Made by a program: the position numbers and the translations under genes. The notes under the pieces were generated by a model, which did not search any database, had not been told where the DNA came from, and saw only the letters and a list, made by a program, of their open reading frames with translations. From a gamma proteobacterium symbiont of Stewartia floridana (GTDB lineage: Bacteria; Pseudomonadota; Gammaproteobacteria; Chromatiales; Chromatiaceae): a stretch of 64,000 bases of DNA. The DNA is taken from contig NAUB01000025.1 of NCBI GenBank assembly GCA_003676145.1, positions 1 to 64,000 on the forward strand, read 5' to 3'. Shown in pieces: positions 28,870-37,506 of this stretch (positions are counted from its first letter, which is position 1; each line of letters starts with the position of its first letter).

Positions 28870-30090
28870 TTGATAGGGGACCGAGCGGGCTACCCAGCAA
28901 TCCCAGGATATGGTATTGATAAGTTTGTGACGCCATCAGTCGTGAATGGACATAGATCTGTGCACCATCATTCGCTGAAGATTACCTACCCAGATTCAGC
29001 TACCGCCGAATTGGCCTTTGTGGGGGATTGGACGCTCCAGTCCGAAGTATGTCCCTGGCAATATCTACAGCAACAATTGCAAGCGCAGCCGCGCCTGCAA
29101 GAGATTCGTCTGGTGACGGTCGATCTCGGTTACTGGGACAGCCGATTGCTGAATGTCCTGCAAAAAGTAAGTGAATACTGTGCCGATCGTGAGTATCGAC
29201 TCGATATGGATGATCTGCCGACGGGAATCCGGCGGCTACTCGATCTGGGGTCGGCGGTCGCCGAGCGAAAAGGGGCACGCAGATCAGATCGACGTTTCTC
29301 TTTTCTCTATCGTACCGGTGAAACCGCCATTGCAGTCTGGCAGGAGTGTCTGCGCTTCACTGAATTTGCCGGCGAACTGGTGCTCTCCCTGTGGCGTCTG
29401 ATTCGGGGTAAAGCAAGCTTCCGCCGCGATGATTTTTTCAGCCTGCTACAGGCGGCAGGCCCTGAAGCGCTGCCCATCGTCAGCCTGATTGCCATTCTGG
29501 TGGGGGCGGTGCTGGCCTTTGTGGGTGCTGTTCAGTTGCAGATGTTCGGCGCTGAGATCTATGTGGCCAACCTGGTTACTTTGGGTTCACTGCGGGAGAT
29601 GGGTGCGATGATGACGGCGATCATCATGGCCGGTCGCACCGGATCTGCCTACGCCGCCCAATTGGGGAGCATGCAAGTGAATCATGAAATCGATGCCTTG
29701 AAGACCTTTGGTATTTCGATCATCGATTTTCTGGTATTGCCTCGTATGCTCGCGCTGCTGATCATGCTGCCATTACTCACCCTGTGGGCGGATCTGCTCG
29801 GTATCATCGGTGGGCTGATGGTGAGTGTACTGGTATTGGACCTCTCACTGCTGGAATACGTGGTACAGAGCAGAGAGTCTGTGGGCTGGGAAGATCTGAC
29901 GGTCGGTCTGATCAAGAGTGTTCTGTTTGCCATAGTGATTGCCATGTCCGGTTGTCTGAGGGGGCTGCAGAGTGGTCGGGATTCCGCTGCCGTGGGCAAG
30001 GCAACCACATCGGCCATGGTAACGGCCATCCTGTTGATCGTGGTGTGGGATGCGATTACCACCATCCTTTTCAATCTGTTGGATTTCTAA
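28870..30090 (+). CDS. MlaE-family ABC permease with N-terminal STAS-like domain
   Basis: Permease of an MCE-type lipid transporter in the inner membrane. The first about 120 residues resemble a STAS/MlaB domain (AELAFVGDWTL, VDLGYWDSRLLNVLQKV), then a linker and an MlaE domain with about five hydrophobic segments (GPEALPIVSLIAILVGAVLAF onward; GSLREMGAMMTAIIMAGRTG; SMQVNHEIDALKTFG). The longest frame starts at TTG 28870, but GTG codons at 28927, 28942 and 28960 are likelier; 28960 begins shortly before the STAS-like strand. It is divergent from the SpoIIE phosphatase gene and overlaps the ATPase gene by one base. Confidence 0.88.
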   Translation: MIGDRAGYPAIPGYGIDKFVTPSVVNGHRSVHHHSLKITYPDSATAELAFVGDWTLQSEVCPWQYLQQQLQAQPRLQEIRLVTVDLGYWDSRLLNVLQKVSEYCADREYRLDMDDLPTGIRRLLDLGSAVAERKGARRSDRRFSFLYRTGETAIAVWQECLRFTEFAGELVLSLWRLIRGKASFRRDDFFSLLQAAGPEALPIVSLIAILVGAVLAFVGAVQLQMFGAEIYVANLVTLGSLREMGAMMTAIIMAGRTGSAYAAQLGSMQVNHEIDALKTFGISIIDFLVLPRMLALLIMLPLLTLWADLLGIIGGLMVSVLVLDLSLLEYVVQSRESVGWEDLTVGLIKSVLFAIVIAMSGCLRGLQSGRDSAAVGKATTSAMVTAILLIVVWDAITTILFNLLDF

Positions 30091-30902
30091 TGGGACTGGC
30101 AACGCAGACAGATCTTTCAACATTAAAGAAACCGCTGATCCAGGTCTCGGACTTGACCATGGCCTATGGTGATTTTGTCATCCAGCAGGAGCTCAATTTC
30201 ACCATTCATGCCGGTGATGTCTTCATCATCATGGGGGGCAGTGGTTGCGGTAAAAGTACCCTGTTGAGACATTTGATAGGTTTACAGAAGCCGGCACAGG
30301 GACAGATCCGTTTTCAGGGAGAGTCGATCTGGGATTTGGACAGCCAGAAGCGGCATCAGATCCTTCGACGGATGGGGGTGCTCTACCAGTCCGGCGCATT
30401 GTGGACCCATATGACACTGGCGGAGAATGTGGCGCTGCCCCTGCAGACCTATACATCCCTTACCGCGGGAGAGATCGGTGAACTGGTCTCCTTCAAACTC
30501 GCCTTGGTGGGATTGAAAGGCTTCGAAGCCTACTATCCATCGGAGATCAGCGGCGGTATGCAGAAACGGGCCGGCCTGGCGCGGGCCATGTCACTCGATC
30601 CTGAACTGCTGTTCTTTGACGAGCCATCGGCCGGTCTCGATCCGGTCAGTGCACGGCGCCTGGATGAGCTGATCCTGGAGTTGAGTGATAGCCTGGATAC
30701 GACGATCGTGGTGGTGACCCACGAACTGGCAAGCATCTTTGCCATCGGAGACGACTCGGTATTTCTGGATCCGGTGTGCAAGCGTATGATTGCCGGAGGT
30801 AACCCAAACGAACTACTGGCGACAACCGAAGACCCGAGGGTACGCGAGTTTCTTACCCGGGGTGATTCAGAGGTGGATCCGAGTCATGCAATCAAGGATT
30901 AG
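30090..30902 (+). CDS. MlaF-family ABC transporter ATP-binding protein
   Basis: ATPase of the MCE-type lipid transporter. The 270-residue protein has Walker A GGSGCGKST at 49-57, the signature ISGGMQKRAGLARAM, Walker B ELLFFDEPSAGLDP and the switch histidine in VVVTHEL. The SGGMQKR signature is typical of MlaF/Ttg2A proteins. ATG 30090 overlaps the permease stop as TAATG; the longer upstream frame inside the permease gene is not used. The 3' end overlaps the MCE-protein gene by 17 bases. Confidence 0.93.
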   Translation: MGLATQTDLSTLKKPLIQVSDLTMAYGDFVIQQELNFTIHAGDVFIIMGGSGCGKSTLLRHLIGLQKPAQGQIRFQGESIWDLDSQKRHQILRRMGVLYQSGALWTHMTLAENVALPLQTYTSLTAGEIGELVSFKLALVGLKGFEAYYPSEISGGMQKRAGLARAMSLDPELLFFDEPSAGLDPVSARRLDELILELSDSLDTTIVVVTHELASIFAIGDDSVFLDPVCKRMIAGGNPNELLATTEDPRVREFLTRGDSEVDPSHAIKD

Positions 30903-31896
30903 TCCAACCCTTATCGGCAGCTTTGTGCTGGCCAGCCTGGCCCTGGGGCTGGTCTCGGTGTTGCTCTTCTCAAACGGCTCCCTGGCCAACAAGCCGACCC
31001 AGTTCATTCTCTACTTTGAAGGGGATGTGAAGGGCCTGCAGGTGGGTTCACCGGTCAATTTTCGCGGGGTGAAGGTGGGGCAGGTAGATTCCATGTCGAT
31101 TACCTATGTGCGGGAGTCGAAGGAGTTCAGAATTCCGGTGGTGATCGGAATCCGGGATGGTCATGTGAATGTGGATGGGGTGGTGACGGAGAGTGGCGTC
31201 AAACTGGATCTGGATGATTTGATTTCCCAGGGACTCAGAGCCCGGCTCAATCTGCAAAGCCTGGTGACGGGTAAACTGGAGATTGAGCTCGATTTCATGC
31301 CGGAGACGCCGATCCGGCTGGTGGCTCGGGATAAGCGCTATCCGGAAATCCCGACAGTGCAATCGAGTATGGAGAAACTGGCCACTGCGATAGAGCAGAT
31401 ACCGGTTGAGCGGATTACCCAACGGCTTTCGGAGATTCTCGACAGCATCGATGAAATGATGGCGGATGGTGAGTTGAAGCGCCTGACAACTTCACTGCTT
31501 CAGATTGCCAACCGACTCGATCAGATCACCCGGTTACTTGCTGAACAGGCGCCGGAACTGTTGACCAACAGTAATGCGACATTGATTGAGGCAAGGACCA
31601 TGATTGCCGAGGTAGCCGGTACTGCAAAACAGACTCAGGCGTTGATCTCGGCAACGGATGAAAACCTGACCTCGGCATTCTCCCGTTGGGACACGACCCT
31701 GGCGAGTGGTGATCAGGCCTTTCGTCAGGTTGGAGAGACGGTGGAGAGTGCCGACCGCTTGCTCAGAGAGGATTCGGAATTGATCAGTCAACTGACCACC
31801 ACACTGCGTGAACTCGGTAGTGCGGCGAGGTCGATACGTATCATGTCTGAGTATCTCGAACGACATCCCGAAGCTTTGTTACGAGGGAAACAATAG
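30886..31896 (+). CDS. MlaD-family MCE-domain protein
   Basis: Membrane-anchored substrate-binding component of the lipid transporter. The 336-residue protein has one N-terminal membrane helix (about residues 7-27), a single MCE domain (about 36-115, YFEGDVKGLQVGSPVNFRGV and GLRARLNLQSLVTGKLEIEL), and a long helical C-terminal part (about 160-330) that may form a periplasmic coiled-coil tube. The start at ATG 30886 lies inside the end of the ATPase gene. It is longer than E. coli MlaD (183 residues), nearer to the MCE proteins that work with an auxiliary lipoprotein. Confidence 0.9.
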   Translation: MQSRISPTLIGSFVLASLALGLVSVLLFSNGSLANKPTQFILYFEGDVKGLQVGSPVNFRGVKVGQVDSMSITYVRESKEFRIPVVIGIRDGHVNVDGVVTESGVKLDLDDLISQGLRARLNLQSLVTGKLEIELDFMPETPIRLVARDKRYPEIPTVQSSMEKLATAIEQIPVERITQRLSEILDSIDEMMADGELKRLTTSLLQIANRLDQITRLLAEQAPELLTNSNATLIEARTMIAEVAGTAKQTQALISATDENLTSAFSRWDTTLASGDQAFRQVGETVESADRLLREDSELISQLTTTLRELGSAARSIRIMSEYLERHPEALLRGKQ

Positions 31897-31900
31897 ACAG

Positions 31901-32524
31901 ATGAAAACGCATTCACTCGCATCATGGTTTGTGGTTTTTCTTTTGATCACCCTCTGTATCGGTTGTGCCTCTCCTTCCCAGCCAACCCGCTTCTACCGTT
32001 TGGATGCCGCGATCGACAAGCTTGGAGCGGTCGATCTGACACCCAGGCCAGGCGGGGTTGTGATCGGTATCGATGCGGTGGAACTGGCCGGATATCTGGA
32101 TCGTCCGCAAATCGTCGAGCGCACCTCAACTCATCGTCTTCAGCTCTATGAGTTCGACCAGTGGGCGGGCTCACTGCAGGAGAACCTGTTAGCCCTGATC
32201 AGTGAGCGGCTGCAGCAGCAGTTGAGTGCCATGCAGGTGATCGCCTATCCCTGGCCACAGGGCTTGAAACCGGATTATGAGTTGAAACTTGCCATCCAGC
32301 GTTTTGAAAGGGTTGAGGACAGAATTGAGTTGCAGGGGTTATGGACCCTGGTCAAAACTGATCGTCGCCAAATTATGTTGATGCAACAGAGCCGCTTGCA
32401 GGAACCGATCCAGGGGGCAACGATCGAGGCTGGTGTGGTTACTGCCAGTGCGGCTGCCAGCAGGCTCTCCAAACAAATCGCTGAGCAGCTGTTACAGCAG
32501 ATCGAGTCTGAAAAAGTGCGTTGA
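31901..32524 (+). CDS. ABC-type transport auxiliary lipoprotein (PqiC-like)
   Basis: A 207-residue lipoprotein with a lipobox LCIGC ending at C22, so it is predicted to be lipidated and probably outer-membrane located. FYRLDA near residue 31 and the later VGIDAVELAGYLDRPQIVER-type region match the PqiC-like family that accompanies MCE transporters lacking MlaA/MlaC. It starts 4 bases after the MCE gene and is the last gene of the four-gene operon. Role in docking the MCE tube at the outer membrane is inferred from PqiC. Confidence 0.85.
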   Translation: MKTHSLASWFVVFLLITLCIGCASPSQPTRFYRLDAAIDKLGAVDLTPRPGGVVIGIDAVELAGYLDRPQIVERTSTHRLQLYEFDQWAGSLQENLLALISERLQQQLSAMQVIAYPWPQGLKPDYELKLAIQRFERVEDRIELQGLWTLVKTDRRQIMLMQQSRLQEPIQGATIEAGVVTASAAASRLSKQIAEQLLQQIESEKVR

Positions 32525-32533
32525 TCTTAGATA

Positions 32534-32589
32534 CCGATCGCCAGTCGAAGCTGACTCAGCTAGGGAGGGTTTGAGCGCTTAATCGATAA
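32534..32589 (+). repeat. Imperfect direct repeat, copy 1
   Basis: This stretch shares the core CCAGTCGAAGCTGACTCAGC and a following GAGCGCTTAATCGATA-like part with 32824-32880. The core contains an AGTC/GACT inverted repeat. It starts 10 bases after the lipoprotein stop. The two copies flank the CACGAAG palindrome. Confidence 0.7.
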
Positions 32590-32672
32590 TTGCCATGGGT
32601 AAAACTCCGGCTATGCCGGGGAGAGGTATTGCCGTGGCAGTGGTCTGAGCTGTTTTCAGGCTGTTCTATATG
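32590..32672. other. Spacer with a CCGGC/GCCGG hairpin
   Basis: Inside the 403-base gap between the lipoprotein and csiV, CCGGC-TAT-GCCGG at about 32608-32620 is followed on the minus strand by AGTTTT, which could be a weak terminator for csiV transcripts. No coding sequence is seen in 32525-32927. Confidence 0.3.
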
Positions 32673-32760
32673 ACCACGAAGGACACGAAGTGCACGAAGG
32701 TTGGCGTTTCCAAGGCGAATAGCTGTCTGGTCCCTTCGTGCACTTCGTGTTCTTCGTGGT
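32673..32760. repeat. CACGAAG inverted-repeat element
   Basis: Two 28-base arms (32673-32700 and 32733-32760) are inverted copies with one mismatch, separated by 32 bases. Each arm is itself three tandem 9-base units beginning CACGAAG. The whole can fold into a long hairpin, as expected of a REP- or MITE-like dispersed element. It contains no gene. Confidence 0.85.
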
Positions 32761-32823
32761 AAAAATGACAGCGGTTATTAGTGTGCACAGCAGAATGATT
32801 TGACTCGGGCCTGTTAACAAATG

Positions 32824-32880
32824 CCGATCAGCCAGTCGAAGCTGACTCAGCCATGGCGGTTAAAGCGCTTATTCGATAGT
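32824..32880 (+). repeat. Imperfect direct repeat, copy 2
   Basis: Second copy of the repeat at 32534-32589, sharing CCAGTCGAAGCTGACTCAGC and AAAGCGCTTATTCGATA. It follows immediately on a GGGCCTGTTAACA copy (32807-32819) and lies just beyond the csiV stop. Confidence 0.7.
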
Positions 32881-32927
32881 TTCCGGCTACCGATCTCCAA
32901 TGGGTCGAGTCGATCTCAGCTTCCAGC

Positions 32928-33710
32928 TTATTGTGTGTTGGGCACTGTCGCTGCAGGCTGTTGCGATTCTGTGGAAGTGGCTGGTGCAGTCTCGATCATT
33001 TCCGCTTCCGGTTCTGGCTCTTCCGGTGGGGCAGGCATCTCATATCGGTTGGCAATGGCAAACACCCCAAGTACCGGGTGATCCAGATAGTGCAGCTTAC
33101 CGCTACGCATGCGTCGCTTCTCCTGCATGCGGTAGATTTGTGGACCTGGGTCATACTCCGTCTCATTGAGTGTCTGATCCTCATCCACTCTCAACAGAAT
33201 ATCCGTCTCCAGATGAAGATAGCGCTTGATGCCGAACTTTAAATTCCCTTCCAGAACCGGTAAAGGCTCCTCGAAGGCTGATTGCCTTTTTGAGGCCAGG
33301 TTGATCGAGATTGGAATCGCCAGATCCGGGTGAGCGACCGGTTGACGCCAGGCGATATGGTAGAGGGGGCGATAGTCACGGGATCTGCGCATTGCACCCC
33401 AGGCTTCGGTGAGACTTTTCTCTTCCGCCGGCAAGGCCCGATAGGCGATCGGTTTACCATCCTCAGTCAATGCACCACTGGTGAGTTGTACACTCTGCTC
33501 CTGGTTCGGGGTGCCTGGATCAAGTGCCCAGCCCTCCGTCGATCCGGCACTAGGGGCGATGCGACGGAATACCAGGACCTCAAATTGATACCAGGGGGCT
33601 GATTCCTGTTCCTCATGGGAATCGGCATACAGGTTCATCGGGGCGATGAGCAGCAGAGTGAGGATCAGAATGATCACTTTATCCTGTTTTACGATCATCT
33701 TACGCAGCAT
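32928..33710 (-). CDS. csiV: CsiV-family periplasmic protein
   Basis: A 260-residue secreted protein with an N-terminal hydrophobic signal (about residues 10-29, cleavage near YADSHEE). The body carries PWYQFEVLVFRR, then a repeated pattern around LHYLDHPVLGVFAIA, and ends in a proline/glutamate-rich tail. It resembles CsiV, the peptidoglycan-binding partner known from Vibrio, and lies next to mfd as csiV-like genes often do. It is 58 bases downstream of mfd on the same strand. Binding activity cannot be read from the sequence. Confidence 0.75.
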   Translation of the reverse strand: MLRKMIVKQDKVIILILTLLLIAPMNLYADSHEEQESAPWYQFEVLVFRRIAPSAGSTEGWALDPGTPNQEQSVQLTSGALTEDGKPIAYRALPAEEKSLTEAWGAMRRSRDYRPLYHIAWRQPVAHPDLAIPISINLASKRQSAFEEPLPVLEGNLKFGIKRYLHLETDILLRVDEDQTLNETEYDPGPQIYRMQEKRRMRSGKLHYLDHPVLGVFAIANRYEMPAPPEEPEPEAEMIETAPATSTESQQPAATVPNTQ

Positions 33711-33744
33711 AGAATTTGATACCTTTTGAGATTCGGGCTTATTC

Positions 33745-33762
33745 GAGCCTGTTAACAGGCTC
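33745..33762. repeat. Perfect 18-base palindrome GAGCCTGTTAACAGGCTC
   Basis: A perfect palindrome between csiV and mfd. Its half, RGCCTGTTAAC, recurs in three other intergenic sites of the window (85-97, 19943-19953, 32807-32819), so it is a repeat family and not just a local hairpin. It could be a protein-binding site or a minimal REP-like element. Confidence 0.7.
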
Positions 33763-33768
33763 TGGTCC

Positions 33769-36700
33769 CTAGTCTATCAGTCTGTCGAGTAATTGATGGA
33801 TCTTCTCGACACGGTTGAGCGGATTGTCCAGCTGAGCGTTATACCTTAGCTTATCGTTGCCTTCGAGACGATAGGTATTCGGCTTTTGCTGGATCAGCCT
33901 GATCAGCGTGCCAGGATCGAATTTCGGCTGTTCATCGAACAGCAGTCTTGCCCCTTTTGGACCCGCTTCGATCTTACGTATCCCGAGGGGATGGGCGCGC
34001 AGTTTCAATTCTGTGATGGAAAACAGATTTTTTGCCGCATCGGGCAACAGGCCGAATCGGTCGATCATCTCGACCTGCAACTCTCGCAGCTCAGCACTGT
34101 CTTTGGCGCTGGCGATCCGTTTGTAGAGCACCAGGCGGCTGTGAACATCCGGAAGGTAATCTTCCGGCAGCAGAGCGGGGATGTTGAGTTCGATCTCGGT
34201 ACCATGATCCAGAGGCCGGTCCAGCTCTGGCTGACGGCCCGATTTCAGGGCTTCGACAGCCCGTTCCAGCAACTCTGTATACAGGGCAAAGCCGATCTCC
34301 TGAATCTGTCCGCTCTGCTCATCACCCAGCAGTTCTCCAGCGCCCCGGATCTCCAGATCGTGGGTGGCCAGGGTGAATCCTGCACCAAGATCTTCAAGTG
34401 ATTCAATGGCTTCCAAGCGTTTTTTAGCATCTGACGTTAAGCTTGCAGATGGTGGTGTGATCAGATAGGCGTAGGCGCGATGGTGAGAGCGACCGACCCG
34501 TCCGCGAATCTGGTGGAGCTGAGCCAGACCAAGCTTGTCAGCCCGGTTGATGATGATGGTATTGGCGGTTGGTACATCGATACCGCTCTCAATGATGGTG
34601 GTACACACCAGCAGATTGAAGCGCTGGTGATAGAAGTCCCGCATGATGCCTTCCAGCTGCCGTTCACGCATCTGTCCATGAGCGACCTGCAGCCGCACAC
34701 CCGGTAACAGGCTCTCCAACCGTTCGGCCATGTTTTCAATGGTGCTGACTTCATTGTGCAGAAAATAGATCTGTCCACCACGTTTCAACTCACGCTGGCA
34801 GGCCTCGGTGATCAGACTGTCACTCCACTGACTGACAAAGGTCTTTACCGGGTGTCTCAGGGCCGGTGGGGTTGCGATGATCGACAGGTCCCGCATACCG
34901 GACATGGCCATATTCAGGGTGCGGGGAATGGGTGTTGCCGTCAGCGTCAGCAGGTCCACTTCACTCCGTAGCGTTTTCAGTTTCTCCTTATGGCGCACAC
35001 CAAAGCGGTGCTCTTCGTCGACAATCACCAATCCCAGATTTTTGAAAACGATGCCGTCAGAAAGCAGTTTATGGGTGCCCACAACGATATCGACACGGCC
35101 GTTTTTCAGTCCGTCCAGAACCCCCTGTTGCTGTTTGCCGGTGCGAAATCTTGAAAGACTCTCCACTTTGATCGGCCAGTCTGCGAATCGATCGGCGAAA
35201 TTCTGATAGTGCTGTTGTGCCAGCAGGGTGGTGGGGACCAGCACCGCAACCTGCTTATTGCCCTGGGTGGCGGTAAATGCGGCTCGCATCGCCACTTCCG
35301 TTTTGCCAAAGCCCACATCCCCGCAGACGACCCGGTCCATCGGTTGAGGTGAGGTCATATCATCGATCACTGCGGAGATGGTCTGGTGCTGATCGGGTGT
35401 CTCCTCGAACTCGAAGGAGGCGGCAAATGCCTGGTATTCCGCATCAGGCGTGGGAAACGCCACCCCCTGTCTTGCGGCGCGACGGGCATAGATCTCCAAC
35501 AGCTCAGCCGCCACATCGCGGATCTGCTTGGCGGCTTTGCGTTTGGTCTTCTCCCATTGATCACCGCCAAGTCGATGCAGCGGAGCATGCTCCGGTGAAG
35601 CGCCGGCATAACGGCTGATCAGGTGCAGAGAGGCGACGGGGACATAGAGTTTGTCACCCCGGGCGTATTCCAGTGTCAGGAACTCAGTGGTCTGGCCAGC
35701 CACATCCAGGGTTTGCAGTCCCAGGTAGCGTCCCACACCGTGATCTTCATGCACAACCGGGGCACCCACATGCAGTTCGGTCAGATTGCGTACGATCTGG
35801 TCTGGATCCTGGCTGACCTTACGCCGCCTGCGCTCCTGGCGCACCCGTTCACCATACAGCTGGGTTTCAGTGATGATGGTCAGTCCAGCAGCTTCCAGCC
35901 AAAGGCCCTGTTCCAGAGGCGCCACACAAAGACCGATTTCAAGATCGCTCTGCAGGAAACTGTGCCAGCTCTCGACCGGTTTGGCCTGAATGCCAAGATC
36001 CCGCAGGGTAGCAAGCAGCATTTCCCGTCGTCCCGCACCCTCGGCAATGAACAGGGTACGCTTTGCCTTATCCTTGAGAAACTGTTTGAGTGCCGTGGCC
36101 GGGGTTTTGCTGCGCGCCTGAAAGGCTACCGGCGGGGGTAGCTGAGTGTCGTAGTTGATCAGCTTCGCATAGCCTTTTGAACGACTTGGCAGTTCGTGGT
36201 GGCTGAGGCTGATCAACTCCCCGTTTTTCAGGGCTGCAGCCAACTCATCATCCCGCAGATAGAGATGTTGGGGGGGCAGGATAGGGCGGCTGATATCGTG
36301 ACGCCGCTCCTCGTATCGGTTGCTGATCTCGTCGAAAAAGAGTCTCGCCTGTTGCCTGATATCCTCCCACTGCACCAGCAGATGGTTTTCAGGCAGATAG
36401 TCGAACAGGGTGGCCGTCTGCTCGTAGAACAGGGGCAGGTAGTACTCCAGGCCACTGGGAATCCTGCCCTCGGAGACATCCTGATAGATCAGACTCTGTT
36501 GCAGATCCCCTTCCAGGTGAATGCGGTAGTTTCGCCGGAACTGCTGGATTCCCTCGTCATCCAGCGGGAACTCCCGTGCCGGCAGCATCTCGATCGCCTC
36601 GATCTTTTCCAGCGAACGCTGGTTCTCCGGGTCGAAGGTGCGGATCGAGTCGATCTCGTCATCGAACAGATCGATGCGGTAGGGCCTCTGGCTACCCATC

Positions 36701-37245
36701 GGGTAGATGTCGAGCAGTGACCCTCTTACGGCAAACTCCCCGTGGGAAAAGACCTGGGAGACACATTGATAACCACTGCTCTCCAAGCGGCGTCGGGTCG
36801 ATTCGATATTTAACGTTTCACCGGTTTTTATCACCAGGCAGTGGGCATCCAGAAAACGTTTTGGTGCCAGCCGCTGCATCAGTGTGGATACCGGCGTGAC
36901 CAATAAACCCTGCTTCATCGAGGGTAGACGCTGCAGGGTCAGCAAACGTTGCGAGATCAGCTCGGGCAGGGGGGAAAAGAGGTCATAGGGTAGGGTCTCC
37001 CAGTCAGGGAAATTGATGACCGGCAGTTCTCCATCCGCCAGAAAGAAGCGTAATTCGGATTCGAGCCGGCTTGCCGACTGCATGTCCGGCGTCACAACCA
37101 GAATGATCCCCTGATAGTGCATCGCCGCATTGGCGATCGCCAGGGAACCACTGCATCCATGCAGGCCGCCCCACTGATAGCGTTCACCGGGGATTTCAGG
37201 CAACTCAGGTAGAAGTGGAGAATGTTGGATTTCTTGCTTGGTCAT
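33769..37245 (-). CDS. mfd: Transcription-repair coupling factor
   Basis: Mfd pushes RNA polymerase off DNA lesions and recruits UvrA. The 1158-residue length is normal. In order I see a UvrB-homology N-terminal part with RGSLLDIYPMGSQRPYRIDLFDDEID, the RNA-polymerase-interacting CarD-like domain (about 485-560, VHEDHGVGRYLGLQTL), the translocase motor with Walker A GDVGFGKTEVAMRAAF near 640 and VDEEHRFG, motif VI DKLGLAQLHQIRGRVGRS, and the C-terminal TRCF domain. It precedes csiV. Confidence 0.97.
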   Translation of the reverse strand: MTKQEIQHSPLLPELPEIPGERYQWGGLHGCSGSLAIANAAMHYQGIILVVTPDMQSASRLESELRFFLADGELPVINFPDWETLPYDLFSPLPELISQRLLTLQRLPSMKQGLLVTPVSTLMQRLAPKRFLDAHCLVIKTGETLNIESTRRRLESSGYQCVSQVFSHGEFAVRGSLLDIYPMGSQRPYRIDLFDDEIDSIRTFDPENQRSLEKIEAIEMLPAREFPLDDEGIQQFRRNYRIHLEGDLQQSLIYQDVSEGRIPSGLEYYLPLFYEQTATLFDYLPENHLLVQWEDIRQQARLFFDEISNRYEERRHDISRPILPPQHLYLRDDELAAALKNGELISLSHHELPSRSKGYAKLINYDTQLPPPVAFQARSKTPATALKQFLKDKAKRTLFIAEGAGRREMLLATLRDLGIQAKPVESWHSFLQSDLEIGLCVAPLEQGLWLEAAGLTIITETQLYGERVRQERRRRKVSQDPDQIVRNLTELHVGAPVVHEDHGVGRYLGLQTLDVAGQTTEFLTLEYARGDKLYVPVASLHLISRYAGASPEHAPLHRLGGDQWEKTKRKAAKQIRDVAAELLEIYARRAARQGVAFPTPDAEYQAFAASFEFEETPDQHQTISAVIDDMTSPQPMDRVVCGDVGFGKTEVAMRAAFTATQGNKQVAVLVPTTLLAQQHYQNFADRFADWPIKVESLSRFRTGKQQQGVLDGLKNGRVDIVVGTHKLLSDGIVFKNLGLVIVDEEHRFGVRHKEKLKTLRSEVDLLTLTATPIPRTLNMAMSGMRDLSIIATPPALRHPVKTFVSQWSDSLITEACQRELKRGGQIYFLHNEVSTIENMAERLESLLPGVRLQVAHGQMRERQLEGIMRDFYHQRFNLLVCTTIIESGIDVPTANTIIINRADKLGLAQLHQIRGRVGRSHHRAYAYLITPPSASLTSDAKKRLEAIESLEDLGAGFTLATHDLEIRGAGELLGDEQSGQIQEIGFALYTELLERAVEALKSGRQPELDRPLDHGTEIELNIPALLPEDYLPDVHSRLVLYKRIASAKDSAELRELQVEMIDRFGLLPDAAKNLFSITELKLRAHPLGIRKIEAGPKGARLLFDEQPKFDPGTLIRLIQQKPNTYRLEGNDKLRYNAQLDNPLNRVEKIHQLLDRLID

Positions 37246-37445
37246 CTGCTGCAGGAATGAAATAAAAGCAAATGATTATCTCACAATTGCAGTTGTTTTT
37301 TATCTCTTCAGCGCATAGTTTCTTGGAACGATATGGGAACAGTGTGTCATTTCTTTGGTGTGTCGAGGCGCTAAGTATATGGAATGATTATCACTTCAAT
37401 ACGTGTTGTACTCTAACCTGACCTCTTCTTATACTTCTTTATCTT

Positions 37446-37470
37446 AAAAAAAAGGGCGGTATTACCGCCC
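37446..37470 (-). terminator. Strong intrinsic terminator of the subtilase gene
   Basis: On the minus strand GGGCGGT (37470-37464) pairs with ACCGCCC (37460-37454) around a 3-base loop and is followed by eight T residues (complement of 37446-37453). It lies 37 bases past the protease stop codon. Confidence 0.9.
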
Positions 37471-37506
37471 CTGAATTGTGAACAATTGTTTTATATGATT
37501 TAGATA

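Noticed and set aside
32673-32760. CRISPR array
   Set aside because: The repeated CACGAAG units are contiguous 9-mers in inverted arms, without unique spacers and without cas genes.
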